64,000 nucleotides of DNA. Source: Rhizorhapis sp036570425. Its GTDB lineage: Bacteria; Pseudomonadota; Alphaproteobacteria; Sphingomonadales; Sphingomonadaceae. Below are positions 35,048-43,336 of this stretch, in pieces. A program made the translations under genes and the position numbers. The stretch is from NCBI GenBank assembly GCA_036570425.1, contig DATCYF010000012.1:62001-126000 (forward strand), written 5' to 3'. The notes beneath the pieces are model-generated. The model did not search any database. It saw only the letters and a list, made by a program, of their open reading frames with translations, and was not told the origin of the DNA. The number at the start of each line of letters is the position of its first letter. Within the stretch, counting starts at the first letter, position 1.

Positions 35048-35491
35048 ATGATCAAACTTGTTTCAGTGAGCGCGGCAGCGCTTCTTTTTTGCAGCACTGC
35101 CATGGCGCAGGATATGTCCGCGCAGCCACCTTCTCAGGGAACGGATGCACAGACGGGAACCACCACACCGGATATGGGCCCTACGACGCCGGACAGCGGG
35201 ACCATGTCGCCCGATACAGGTACTGCAACGCCAATGCCTGATGGCTCGACATCCGATCCTTCAATGCCCCAGGGGAGCACTACCACTCCGGACGCTACGA
35301 CACCGATGCCAGATGGTTCGACCTCCAGCCCGACCATGCAAGACGGAACAATGGGCAATCCGACGGACACCACAGGCAATGTGACTCCGCCGCCGCCGAC
35401 CACTCCGAAGGACTATCCGCTATGTTCCAAAACGGTGCAGGATAGCTGCATGAATCCGTCGGAAGCGCCAAAAGGCAAGAAGCGGCGTTAA
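35048..35491 (+). CDS. Secreted Pro/Thr/Ser-rich repeat protein
   Basis: A 147-residue product with signal peptide MIKLVSVSAAALLFCSTAMA and an AGGAG ribosome site before ATG 35048. The mature part is low-complexity, built of short units: TTPD-, TPMPDGSTSDPSM and TPMPDGSTSSPTM. It ends with a compact DYPLCSKTVQDSCMNPSEA tail and a basic KGKKRR. I do not know a function. The two cysteines in the tail could form a disulfide. The extreme composition means the homology evidence is weak, but start, signal and codon phase look real. Its end overlaps rsmD by 4 bp, tail to tail. Confidence 0.75.
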   Translation: MIKLVSVSAAALLFCSTAMAQDMSAQPPSQGTDAQTGTTTPDMGPTTPDSGTMSPDTGTATPMPDGSTSDPSMPQGSTTTPDATTPMPDGSTSSPTMQDGTMGNPTDTTGNVTPPPPTTPKDYPLCSKTVQDSCMNPSEAPKGKKRR

Positions 35492-36033
35492 TTCTCTGGG
35501 CTGGCGCGCAGCAGATGCAGGCGCGCCTTGCCGCAGTCTCTCGCTGTTTCGACTTCGAATCCTTTCACCGCCACAGTTTCGCGGCGATGAGTTTCGATGC
35601 TGATCCATGTGGCTGGACTGATCCAGCCCTGCCGGTTGAGTTTATCCAGCGCCACGGCTCCCGCTCCGGTCTCATAGGGCGGGTCCATCATCAGAAGATC
35701 AAGAGGCGCCGGAACTGTGCCAAGCGCGAGCACGGACTTCGACCGGACATCGGGCCGCACACCCAGCCGCTCCGCATTGGCGTGAAGTGCATCAAGGGCG
35801 GCCCTGTCCTGTTCAACGAAGATGCAGCTTGCCGCACCCCGGGATAGAGCCTCCAGCCCCAGCGCGCCGGACCCAGCGAAGAGATCAGCGACGGCAAGTC
35901 CTTCAAAGCTGCCTAGGCGACTGGTCAACATGGAAAACAGCGCCTCCCGCGTGCGATCAGCGGTTGGCCGGGTGGTATCGCCCTTGGGAGCGTCAATCGA
36001 ACGGCCGCGCCACTGGCCAGCGATTATTCTCAT
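35488..36033 (-). CDS. rsmD: 16S rRNA (guanine(966)-N(2))-methyltransferase
   Basis: It methylates G966 of 16S rRNA using S-adenosylmethionine. The 181-residue protein opens with MRIIAGQWRGRSIDAPKGDTTRPTADRTREALF, whose RPT..R.REALF run is diagnostic. It has the SAM site VADLFAGSGALGLEALSRG near 49 and the catalytic MDPPYETG near 115. The 4-bp overlap with the upstream pseudouridine synthase gene makes a two-gene rRNA-modification operon. Confidence 0.94.
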   Translation of the reverse strand: MRIIAGQWRGRSIDAPKGDTTRPTADRTREALFSMLTSRLGSFEGLAVADLFAGSGALGLEALSRGAASCIFVEQDRAALDALHANAERLGVRPDVRSKSVLALGTVPAPLDLLMMDPPYETGAGAVALDKLNRQGWISPATWISIETHRRETVAVKGFEVETARDCGKARLHLLRASPEN

Positions 36034-36872
36034 TTCAGATGTTTCCTGAAAAGCACAAGATCGTGCTGCCTGATTTCCTCGACACCTCCCGCGGGGAGAT
36101 CATCAAGCAGGAAGGGGCCATAGCGCGTCCGGATAAGGCGGCTTACCTTAAGATCCAGATGTTCAAGAACGCGGCGGACTTCCCGGTTCTTGCCTTCGGT
36201 CAGTGTCATTTCAATCCACTGATTGCGTCCGGTGCGGCGTTCCAGATTCGCGTCGATCTTGCCGTAGCGGATGCCTTCGATCTCGATGCCTTCGATCAAA
36301 TCCTCAAGCTGGGCTTGGCTGACTTCTCCGTAAGCGCGCGCGCGATAGGTGCGCTCGACGCCAGTGGAGGGTAATTCCATCTGCCGCTTCAACCCGCCAT
36401 CCGTCGTAAGAAGCAGCAGCCCTTCGGTATTCAGGTCAAGGCGACCGACGGGCATGACCCGAGGCAGGTCGGCAGGCAGTTTGTCATAGATCGTCGGTCG
36501 GCCCTTTGGATCGCGCTCAGTCGTGAGCAGGCCGGTAGGCTTGTGATAGCGGAACAGGCGGGCGGGCGCGGGTTCCTTCACTGGATTGCCGTCCACTGTG
36601 ACGCCGTGAAGCGATTTCAGCAACGTGGCGGGCGTGGCGATGACTTCACCATCGCGGGCGATCCGCCCTTCAGCGATCATTCGCTCGATTTCCCGGCGTG
36701 AGGCAACCCCCGCACGCGCCAGCAGCTTGGCGATGCGATGTTCGCCTTTGTCCGAATGCGTGCTGGCAGGGGAAGCAGGCGGCCGAGCACCCGGTTTGCG
36801 CACTGGCTTCGGGCGGCGCGACAAGGCGGACCGGGGTGCTTTGCGGCCGGGGCTGTCGTTCTTCTGCGGCAA
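36030..36872 (-). CDS. rluB: RsuA-family 23S rRNA pseudouridine synthase (RluB type)
   Basis: A 280-residue enzyme with a basic Ser/Pro-rich start (residues 1-40), an S4 RNA-binding domain (RIAKLLARAGVASRREIERMIAEGRI near 47-72), and the RsuA/RluB catalytic domain. The catalytic aspartate is in VGRLDLNTEGLLLLTTDG near 142. The GKNREVRRVLEHL segment is also typical. RluB (U2605) is the likely identity, but RsuA- and RluE-type assignments cannot be excluded from sequence alone. Confidence 0.88.
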   Translation of the reverse strand: MPQKNDSPGRKAPRSALSRRPKPVRKPGARPPASPASTHSDKGEHRIAKLLARAGVASRREIERMIAEGRIARDGEVIATPATLLKSLHGVTVDGNPVKEPAPARLFRYHKPTGLLTTERDPKGRPTIYDKLPADLPRVMPVGRLDLNTEGLLLLTTDGGLKRQMELPSTGVERTYRARAYGEVSQAQLEDLIEGIEIEGIRYGKIDANLERRTGRNQWIEMTLTEGKNREVRRVLEHLDLKVSRLIRTRYGPFLLDDLPAGGVEEIRQHDLVLFRKHLK

Positions 36873-37003
36873 AAGAAACTATTCCTTTCTTGCGCGAAAC
36901 CAAACCGGCCGACAATGGCGAACAACCATTTACCGAGGCGGTAGCGATCTTTTTTTGAGCTGGCGCGTTTCTGGACTGATGGCGCAAAGGAAACGAGACG
37001 GCA

Positions 37004-37423
37004 ATGTTTTTCGGACATGGCAAGCGAGTCATTGGCAAAATATTGATCGTCGAAGACGAACCTCTGGTCGCATTCGAAAATGAGCATGTGTTGACTCATG
37101 CCGGATATGAAGTCGTCGACACGGTGAATTGCTGTTCACACGCTGAACTTGCGATCAGAAGCACGAAGGTCGATCTCGTCGTGACCGACATTCGGTTGAC
37201 CGGGACACGCAGCGGCATTGATGTGGCGCAAATGGCGCATGATCGTGGCATGGCCGTCCTGTTCGCCACTGCTTTTTGTCCGGCGGAGGCCAGGCATCTT
37301 GCGATCGGCTGCCTCGCCAAGCCCTTTGCCCAACGGGACCTCTTGACGGCCATCGAAGTGGCGGATGCCATATTGCGCGGCGAAAAGCCGGGCCGCGTGC
37401 CACGCGTCCTGACGCTTTTCTGA
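37004..37423 (+). CDS. Single-domain response regulator
   Basis: A 139-residue protein that is essentially one receiver domain with no output domain. Acidic residues are Glu17/Asp18, the phosphoacceptor Asp62 (VVTDIRLTG), Thr89 and Lys106 (LAKPF). The TDIRLTG...GID-A pattern and the VLFATAF segment resemble the alphaproteobacterial 'FAT GUY' receivers that act in general-stress phosphorelays. Here Ala replaces the usual Gly after FAT and Phe follows. Partner kinases are unknown; a hybrid histidine kinase lies 4 kb away on the other strand. Confidence 0.88.
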   Translation: MFFGHGKRVIGKILIVEDEPLVAFENEHVLTHAGYEVVDTVNCCSHAELAIRSTKVDLVVTDIRLTGTRSGIDVAQMAHDRGMAVLFATAFCPAEARHLAIGCLAKPFAQRDLLTAIEVADAILRGEKPGRVPRVLTLF

Positions 37424-37494
37424 TCTGGAAGGCTATTCAAGACCGCAAATTTCTATAGGTTCGCCCGCAATCACGCAGTGGAGGACTGAAGAAT

Positions 37495-38829
37495 ATGGAG
37501 GCGGCGCAGGACGTAAAGGGCTGGCGCATGGTTTTGCCGGAAGGCATGCGGCCCTACACGGAAGCTGCGCCACTGGCCGCGTTCTTTCTCGGTATATCGT
37601 CGGGCTTTCCCTATGCCATGATCGGTGCGACGCTGACCACTCGGCTGGCGCAGGATGGCATTGACAAGAAAGCGGTCACAGCCTTTTCGCTCGCCTTTCT
37701 GGTTTATAATCTGAAATGGCTTTGGGCCTGGGTGGTGGACGGGGTGCATATCCCGTTGCTGGGGCGGTTGGGGCAGCGGGTTTCGTGGCTGATCCTTGCG
37801 GGCCTTTTCGTGATGGCGGCAGTGGCGAATCTCGCCCTTGTCGATCCGCAGTCCAGTCTTCTTCAGACGGCCTATGCCGCAGTGCTGGTCGGCCTTGCCG
37901 GGGCGACATTCGATATCGTGATCGACGCTTATCGCATCGAATTGCTGAAACCCCGGCAACTGGGCGTGGGCTCCGGCATGTCGCAATATGGCTGGCGCAT
38001 CGGATCGGTGGCGGCTGGCGCACTGGCGTTGGTGCTTGCCGCGCGCGTAGGATGGCAGGCAGCTTATCTCGCCTGCGCCGTATTCGCACTGCCTGCCATG
38101 CTGACGGGCCTCGTCATGGGGGAGCCGGAACGGCACAAGGAGGTCAGCCAAAAACGCGGCATGGCCGAAGTCATGCAGTCCATCACCGGGCCGCTTCTCG
38201 AATTCTTCAGGCGTCGGGGGGCATTTTTGGTGCTGCTCTTCATCCTGCTTCACAAGATCGGCGACACCCTGGCGAACCTGACCTTTCGCCTGCTGTTCGA
38301 TGACCTGGGATACACCAATGACGAAATCGCCATTTACGATGTCGGGCTGGGTTTCTGGGCCTATCTGATCGGCATCTTCATCGGCGGCATTCTCTATTCG
38401 CGCATGGGGATGAAACGGTCTGTGCTGCTCAGTCTGGTGCTGATGGCTGTTTCCAATTTCAGCTTCGCCTTGCTTGCGGCGGCGGGCCACAGCAATTGGG
38501 GCATGGCAGGCGCTATCGGTTTTGAAAATTTCGCGAGCGGAGTGGGTGGAGTCACTGTGGTCGCTTATTTCTCCGCCTTGTGCGACCTGCGCTTTACTGC
38601 CTCGCAATATGCCCTGATCTCAGCGGCGGCGAGCGTCGTGGGGCGCTTCCTGACGGGCACCTCGGCGGGCGCGCTCATCGAAGTGTTCGGTTATGTCAAT
38701 TTTTACCTGCTCACGACATTTGCGGCTGTGCCGGGCATCATACTCTTCTGGTTGATGATGCGCGCCGGGTTAATCGATAGCTCAGTCGGCAGCGCAGGGA
38801 CCGAGAATGGAGATGGAGAAACCACCTGA
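37495..38829 (+). CDS. AmpG-like MFS permease
   Basis: A 444-residue inner-membrane protein with about twelve hydrophobic segments. The opening FLGISSGFPYAMIGATLTTRLAQ and the AFLVYNLKWLWAWVVDGVHIPLLGRLGQR loop follow the AmpG pattern (SGLP..., KFLWAP-D). AmpG imports anhydromuropeptides for wall recycling and beta-lactamase induction. Here I infer a related role, but sugar or lipid-linked substrates are possible in this broad family. It starts 71 bp after the response regulator. Confidence 0.8.
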   Translation: MEAAQDVKGWRMVLPEGMRPYTEAAPLAAFFLGISSGFPYAMIGATLTTRLAQDGIDKKAVTAFSLAFLVYNLKWLWAWVVDGVHIPLLGRLGQRVSWLILAGLFVMAAVANLALVDPQSSLLQTAYAAVLVGLAGATFDIVIDAYRIELLKPRQLGVGSGMSQYGWRIGSVAAGALALVLAARVGWQAAYLACAVFALPAMLTGLVMGEPERHKEVSQKRGMAEVMQSITGPLLEFFRRRGAFLVLLFILLHKIGDTLANLTFRLLFDDLGYTNDEIAIYDVGLGFWAYLIGIFIGGILYSRMGMKRSVLLSLVLMAVSNFSFALLAAAGHSNWGMAGAIGFENFASGVGGVTVVAYFSALCDLRFTASQYALISAAASVVGRFLTGTSAGALIEVFGYVNFYLLTTFAAVPGIILFWLMMRAGLIDSSVGSAGTENGDGETT

Positions 38830-38832
38830 AAA

Positions 38833-40167
38833 TCAGGCGACTTCTGCAATCCATTGTTCAAGATCCATCCGGGCCCGGGCCGTCATCGCTTCCTTCCGCT
38901 GCTTCTTGTGCACCTTGGCATCCATAGGCGGAAACAGGCCGAAATTGACATTCATCGGCTGATAATTATCGGCCTCGGCGTCGCCTGTTATATGCCCGAG
39001 CAACGCGCCCAGCGCGGTTGATGGCGGCGGCGGGGCGATGCTGCGCCCGGCAAGCTCAGCCGCGGCAAATCGACCAGCCAAAAGCCCGACGGCTGAGCTT
39101 TCCACATAACCTTCGCAGCCGGTGATCTGCCCGGCAAAACGGATATGCGATGCGGTGTTCAGTCGCAGTTGTCGATCAAGCAGCTTGGGCGACTGGATGA
39201 AGGTGTTGCGATGTAGCCCGCCCAACCGGGCAAACTCGGCATTCTGGAGGCCCGGAATCGTTCGGAACAGTTCGACCTGAGCGGCATGTTTCAGCTTGGT
39301 CTGAAACCCGACCATGTTCCAGAGCGTGCCCAGCGCATTGTCCTGCCGAAGCTGCACCACGGCATGGGGCCAACGCCCGGTGCGGGGGTTATCCAGTCCA
39401 ACCGGCTTCATGGGGCCATAGCGCAGCGTGTCCACCCCGCGCGACGCCATTACCTCTATGGGCATGCAGCCCTCGAAATAAGGCGTGTCCTTTTCCCATT
39501 GCTTGAACTCAGTCTTGTCGCCATCCAGCAATCCCTGATGGAAGGCAAGATATTGCTCCTTGGTCATGGGGCAATTGATATAATCCTTGCCATCGCCCTC
39601 CGGGCCGACCTTGTCCCAGCGGCTTGCCATCCAGCAAATGTCCATGTCGATGCTGTCGCGATAGACGATAGGCGCAATGGCATCGAAAAAGGCGAGCGCT
39701 TCCTTTCCGGTGGCTGCGCCGATGCTTTCCGCAAGGCTCATGGCCGTAAGGGGGCCGGTCGCCACAATCGTCATTCCGGTATGGGGCAGCGCATCGATCC
39801 GTTCCCTCACGATGTCGACATTGGGATGTTCGGCAAGCGCACGCGTCACGCCTTGCGAAAAAACGTCGCGATCGACCGCCAGCGCTGATCCGGCGGGCAC
39901 TTTGGCCTTGTCCGCCTGCGTCATGATGAGCGATCCCATCGCGCGCATTTCCGCATGAAGCAGGCCAACCGCATTGCGCTCCGCATCGTCGGAGCGGAAA
40001 CTGTTGGAACAGACCATCTCGGCCAGTCCCTCCGTTTGATGCGCGGGCGTCATGTCCCCGCCGCCCCGCATTTCCGATAGCCGCACTTGCACGCCCGCCT
40101 GCGCCAACTGCCATGCCGCTTCGGACCCGGCGAGCCCGCCGCCGATAATGTGAACCTGATATGTCAT
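38833..40167 (-). CDS. trmFO: Methylenetetrahydrofolate--tRNA-(uracil-5-)-methyltransferase TrmFO
   Basis: A folate- and FAD-dependent enzyme making 5-methyluridine at position 54 of tRNA. The 444-residue protein has the FAD motif IIGGGLAGSEAAWQLA at 7-22, a cysteine in VCSNSFRSD near 50 and the second reactive cysteine in YFEGCMPIEVMASRG near 222. The C-terminal NVNFGLFPP is also diagnostic. ATG 40167 starts directly at the Rossmann strand; the open frame extends to 40386 across a dispersed repeat and is not coding there. Confidence 0.95.
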   Translation of the reverse strand: MTYQVHIIGGGLAGSEAAWQLAQAGVQVRLSEMRGGGDMTPAHQTEGLAEMVCSNSFRSDDAERNAVGLLHAEMRAMGSLIMTQADKAKVPAGSALAVDRDVFSQGVTRALAEHPNVDIVRERIDALPHTGMTIVATGPLTAMSLAESIGAATGKEALAFFDAIAPIVYRDSIDMDICWMASRWDKVGPEGDGKDYINCPMTKEQYLAFHQGLLDGDKTEFKQWEKDTPYFEGCMPIEVMASRGVDTLRYGPMKPVGLDNPRTGRWPHAVVQLRQDNALGTLWNMVGFQTKLKHAAQVELFRTIPGLQNAEFARLGGLHRNTFIQSPKLLDRQLRLNTASHIRFAGQITGCEGYVESSAVGLLAGRFAAAELAGRSIAPPPPSTALGALLGHITGDAEADNYQPMNVNFGLFPPMDAKVHKKQRKEAMTARARMDLEQWIAEVA

Positions 40168-40254
40168 GGGCGTCCAGATAGACTTTGCGGGGCGGATGGC
40201 AAGCGCTAGCCTTGCGTTCCTTACGAACCAGGACCCCCTGGACTCGAACGTATG

Positions 40255-40281
40255 TCTCTCGACTTCGCTCGACACGAACGG
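40255..40281. repeat. Dispersed REP-like element upstream of trmFO
   Basis: The 19 bases CTTCGCTCGACACGAACGG at 40263-40281 recur exactly at 63522-63540. A 14-base part recurs at 22470-22483. It is intergenic in all three places, as expected for a small dispersed palindromic-type repeat. Confidence 0.6.
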
Positions 40282-40365
40282 CCCCCATGAGCTAGCAAGA
40301 TTTTTCCCACTGGCATGTCGCAAATCGACCAGCAGCAGTTCAAGCGCAGCAATGATACATCCTTC

Positions 40366-41289
40366 ATGATGAAATCCGATCCCCATCCCCTTTCAGATCT
40401 CGTCGCAGCGGAACTCGCTGAACCGGTCGATCCGCGCGTGTCGGCAATGGCGGCGGCGTTGGCCGCGCATTATGGGGACGCCTCGCGGGCAGTGCTCTTT
40501 TATGGCTCTTGTCTGCGCATGCGTGAGCTTGAGGGGTTGATGCTCGATTTCTATCTGATCGTGTCGGATTACCGGGCCGCCTATGGAAAAAGGTGGCTGG
40601 CGACGGCGAACCGGTTGATTCCACCCAATGTCTTCCCTTTCGCCCATGAAGGATTGGCCGCCAAATATGCGGTTCTGAGCGAAGCCGATTTCGCACGGTT
40701 GAACACGCAGGCGGCCGATAATGTTTCGGTCTGGGCCCGGTTCGCCCAACCAGCCCGCCTGGTCTGGGCAGCCAGCGATGCGGCCCGAATGACAGCAGTC
40801 GGCGCCGTGGCGCAGGCTGCGCCAACCTTGTTGTCATTAGCCGCGCCCGCAGCGCAGAAGGTGGAGGGGCAGGAGGATGGTCTGCATCTCTGGCGCGCGG
40901 GATTTGGGCTGACCTATAATGCGGAATTACGGGCAGAGCGGAAGGAGAGGGCGGGTTCCATCGTTGATGCCGATGTGCAGCGCTATCGCCGCTTTACTGG
41001 CCCTGCTCTGGCCGCGGCAGGTCTGGAGCCGCTGCCTGATTTCTCATCCGAGGAGATCGCGTCCAACGCGCGGCGCTGGCGCATTCTGCAACAGCGCGGC
41101 AAACGGCTGACTGTGCTGCGGCTCGCCAAGGCCAGCTTCACCTTTGCGGGCGGGATCGACTATCTGGCCTGGAAGATAAACCGGCACGCGGGAACTGCGA
41201 TTGTCTTGAAACCATGGCAGCGACGCTGGCCGCTGTTGGGGGCACTCAGCCTGCTGCCTCGACTGCTTTCCGGCGGGGCGATCCGTTGA
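40366..41289 (+). CDS. Tam41-like nucleotidyltransferase (putative CDP-diacylglycerol synthase)
   Basis: A 306-307-residue protein that aligns along its length with the mitochondrial CDP-DAG synthase Tam41/Mmp37 as I remember that family. It has a nucleotidyltransferase opening (AVLFYGSCLR...MLDFYLIVSDY near 40-68, matching the YGSG...LDFVFTVDD pattern). A middle block follows (AAKYAVLSEADF, then ARFAQPARLVW, matching KYGVIS and GRLQKPV). A later block (FGLTYNAELRAER near 185) matches GLSYSGDFRM. Tam41 makes CDP-DAG from phosphatidate and CTP for cardiolipin. The residue matches are seen; the activity is inferred. No transmembrane signal is obvious. The start is ATG 40366 or 40369; ATG 40315 lies further upstream and none has a good ribosome site. 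Confidence 0.75.
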   Translation: MMKSDPHPLSDLVAAELAEPVDPRVSAMAAALAAHYGDASRAVLFYGSCLRMRELEGLMLDFYLIVSDYRAAYGKRWLATANRLIPPNVFPFAHEGLAAKYAVLSEADFARLNTQAADNVSVWARFAQPARLVWAASDAARMTAVGAVAQAAPTLLSLAAPAAQKVEGQEDGLHLWRAGFGLTYNAELRAERKERAGSIVDADVQRYRRFTGPALAAAGLEPLPDFSSEEIASNARRWRILQQRGKRLTVLRLAKASFTFAGGIDYLAWKINRHAGTAIVLKPWQRRWPLLGALSLLPRLLSGGAIR

Positions 41290-43282
41290 TGCCGGTAGCT
41301 CTTTCCGCAAGAGCATGGTCGATGGCCGCTGACAAAGCGCTCATGGTGTAGGGCTTTCGCAACACCTCGCAGCCCGCGAACATGGCGGCATCGTCTATGT
41401 CCCCAGCAAATCCGGTGACGAACAGAACCGGAATATCGGGGTGGGAATGGCGAAGCATTGCCGCCATTTCCGGGCCGGTCATGTCGGGTATCAGAACGTC
41501 GGAAATGATGAGGCCGATGCGTTCATGTTCCGCCAGCAGGCTGGCCGCTTTTGATGGATGATCGCAAGCGACGGGATGATGGCCCAATTCGATGACCGCG
41601 TCGAATGTCGCGGACAATACGCGGGGATCGTCCTCCACAATCAATATTTCGGCACCCGTAACGTTCTGTTCGGCCCGTTTCGCCATATCCACGTGGGCTG
41701 AGGTAGTTTCCCTTCGGTCTTCCGCTCCGTACCGGGGAAGGTAGAGGAGAACTTCAGTGCCTTTGCCAGGATGAGACAGGATCTGGATCTCGCCACGAGA
41801 CTGACCGATGAATCCGAAAATCTGGCTAAGGCCAAGGCCTGTGCCCTTGCCGACTGGCTTGGTCGTGAAAAAGGGTTCGAAAACGCGGGAAAGAATTTCC
41901 GGAGGCATTCCAACGCCCGTGTCCTTGATGGACAGCACTACATAATCGCCGGCCTCCGACTCCCCGATTTCATGGTGCTCAAGATATCTTTGCCCGGTGG
42001 AGATGGTGAGCGTTCCCTTGCCGTCCATGGCGTCCCGGGCATTGACGGCAAGATTCAACATGGCGTTTTCAAGCTGATGGCGGTCGACCCATATCTTCCA
42101 GCCCTTCGACCCGGCGACCGTTTCGACGCGGATCTGGTCGCCGATGGTGCGGTCGATCAGTTCGATCATGCCATGAACCAGAGTGTCCGGATCAAGACTT
42201 TCGGGCAGCAGCGGCTCCGAGCGCGCGAAGGCGAGCAGGCGGCGGGTCAGCGCCGAAGCCCGGTTTGCCCCTTCCATGGCATTGGCAATGTGCCGTTCGG
42301 CATGAGCGGGGTCCTGATGCAGCTTCCGCCTTGCCAATTCCAGGCCGCCGACCACCACGGCCAGCATGTTATTGAAGTCATGCGCGATGCCGCCGGTCAG
42401 TTGTCCCACTGCCTCCATCTTTTGCATCTGGCGCAGGCTTTCTTCCGCATGCGCGCGTTCCGCTGCTTCCTGTTGCAGGCGTTCGTTGGCGTCTTTTAAT
42501 TCCAATGTTCGCTCGGTTACGGCGGCCTCCAGGTCGTCCGCGCGCAAGGATTCGGCCTCTGCCAGACGGCTGGCGGAGCGCCGATCGGACAGGGCTGCGT
42601 TCGCTGCCCAGCCCATTCCGAGGGCGCCAACCAATATGATCAGGCCGAAGATGCTGTAGGTGGTGGAAAGATTGTCGGATCGTGTTTGTGATGCACTTAC
42701 CGCTGCGCTGCGCTTTTCCAGAACGGCTTCTTCGCCTTCGATAACCTGATCGAGCAGAGACGTAATCCGCTTCAGGCTTTCGGCCTTTCCAGCCTGGTGA
42801 AAGCGCGCCAGGGACCCCATTTTCTGATCATAGCTGGTGCGCAGCGCAATGTCGTCGAGCTCACGCCCGCGTTCCCTGTAGGCCAGCCGTAATTGCGCAA
42901 CCAATGCCTTTTGCGGCGGGCTGTCCCGGACCTGACGCGCCAACAATTCGAGTTGCAGACCCGCGCGCCGCCATTCGGACTGATAAAGGCGTCCGACATC
43001 CTTGTCAGTGCTGATGACATAGCGCGCGAGGATATATTCGGCACGCGCGATCGTTGCGTCTGCCGCTCTGGCTATGTTCATTACAAGGAAACTATGCCGT
43101 TGGGACGCGAGCGCCTCGTCCCGTTCCCGTCCGGCCTGCGACACGAAATAGAGAAGGGCGGCAAGAGCAAGCGACAGCGCTGCCGCAAAGAACAACGGCA
43201 GGAACCGTCCCAGGTCGCTCCACGGACGGATATTCGGTTCGTCTGCAAAAATAGCTCGGCCCTCCGGCTTTGCGATCAGCAT
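41246..43282 (-). CDS. Hybrid sensor histidine kinase with receiver domain
   Basis: A 678-residue membrane sensor. TM1 is near 27-48 and TM2 near 208-230, enclosing a ~160-residue helical periplasmic sensor of CHASE3-like appearance. A coiled coil follows, then HisKA with His301 (TGGIAHDFNNML), the ATPase domain (NLAVNARDAM; DTGVGMPP; GTGLGLSQIFGFI) and a C-terminal receiver with acceptor Asp in LIISDVLIPDMTG and Lys in VLRKPY. The HDFNN box belongs to the PAS/hybrid HK group common in sphingomonads. The signal and output are unknown. Its 3' end overlaps the Tam41-like gene by 44 bp, tail to tail. Confidence 0.92.
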   Translation of the reverse strand: MLIAKPEGRAIFADEPNIRPWSDLGRFLPLFFAAALSLALAALLYFVSQAGRERDEALASQRHSFLVMNIARAADATIARAEYILARYVISTDKDVGRLYQSEWRRAGLQLELLARQVRDSPPQKALVAQLRLAYRERGRELDDIALRTSYDQKMGSLARFHQAGKAESLKRITSLLDQVIEGEEAVLEKRSAAVSASQTRSDNLSTTYSIFGLIILVGALGMGWAANAALSDRRSASRLAEAESLRADDLEAAVTERTLELKDANERLQQEAAERAHAEESLRQMQKMEAVGQLTGGIAHDFNNMLAVVVGGLELARRKLHQDPAHAERHIANAMEGANRASALTRRLLAFARSEPLLPESLDPDTLVHGMIELIDRTIGDQIRVETVAGSKGWKIWVDRHQLENAMLNLAVNARDAMDGKGTLTISTGQRYLEHHEIGESEAGDYVVLSIKDTGVGMPPEILSRVFEPFFTTKPVGKGTGLGLSQIFGFIGQSRGEIQILSHPGKGTEVLLYLPRYGAEDRRETTSAHVDMAKRAEQNVTGAEILIVEDDPRVLSATFDAVIELGHHPVACDHPSKAASLLAEHERIGLIISDVLIPDMTGPEMAAMLRHSHPDIPVLFVTGFAGDIDDAAMFAGCEVLRKPYTMSALSAAIDHALAERATGINGSPRRKAVEAAG

Positions 43283-43336
43283 AGCTGATGAGACGACTCG
43301 TGCAAAGATATCGTTTTGTCGTGCGCTTAGGCTGTT

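Noticed and set aside
37471..38607. A 378-residue minus-strand open frame under the AmpG-like permease
   Set aside because: It is opposite a twelve-helix membrane protein gene, is rich in His, Gln and Arg, and has no family features; a typical shadow.
40168..40365. Extension of trmFO to 40386 and of the Tam41-like gene to 40315
   Set aside because: Both frames cross the dispersed repeat, and TrmFO should begin at its Rossmann strand at 40167; the extensions look non-coding.
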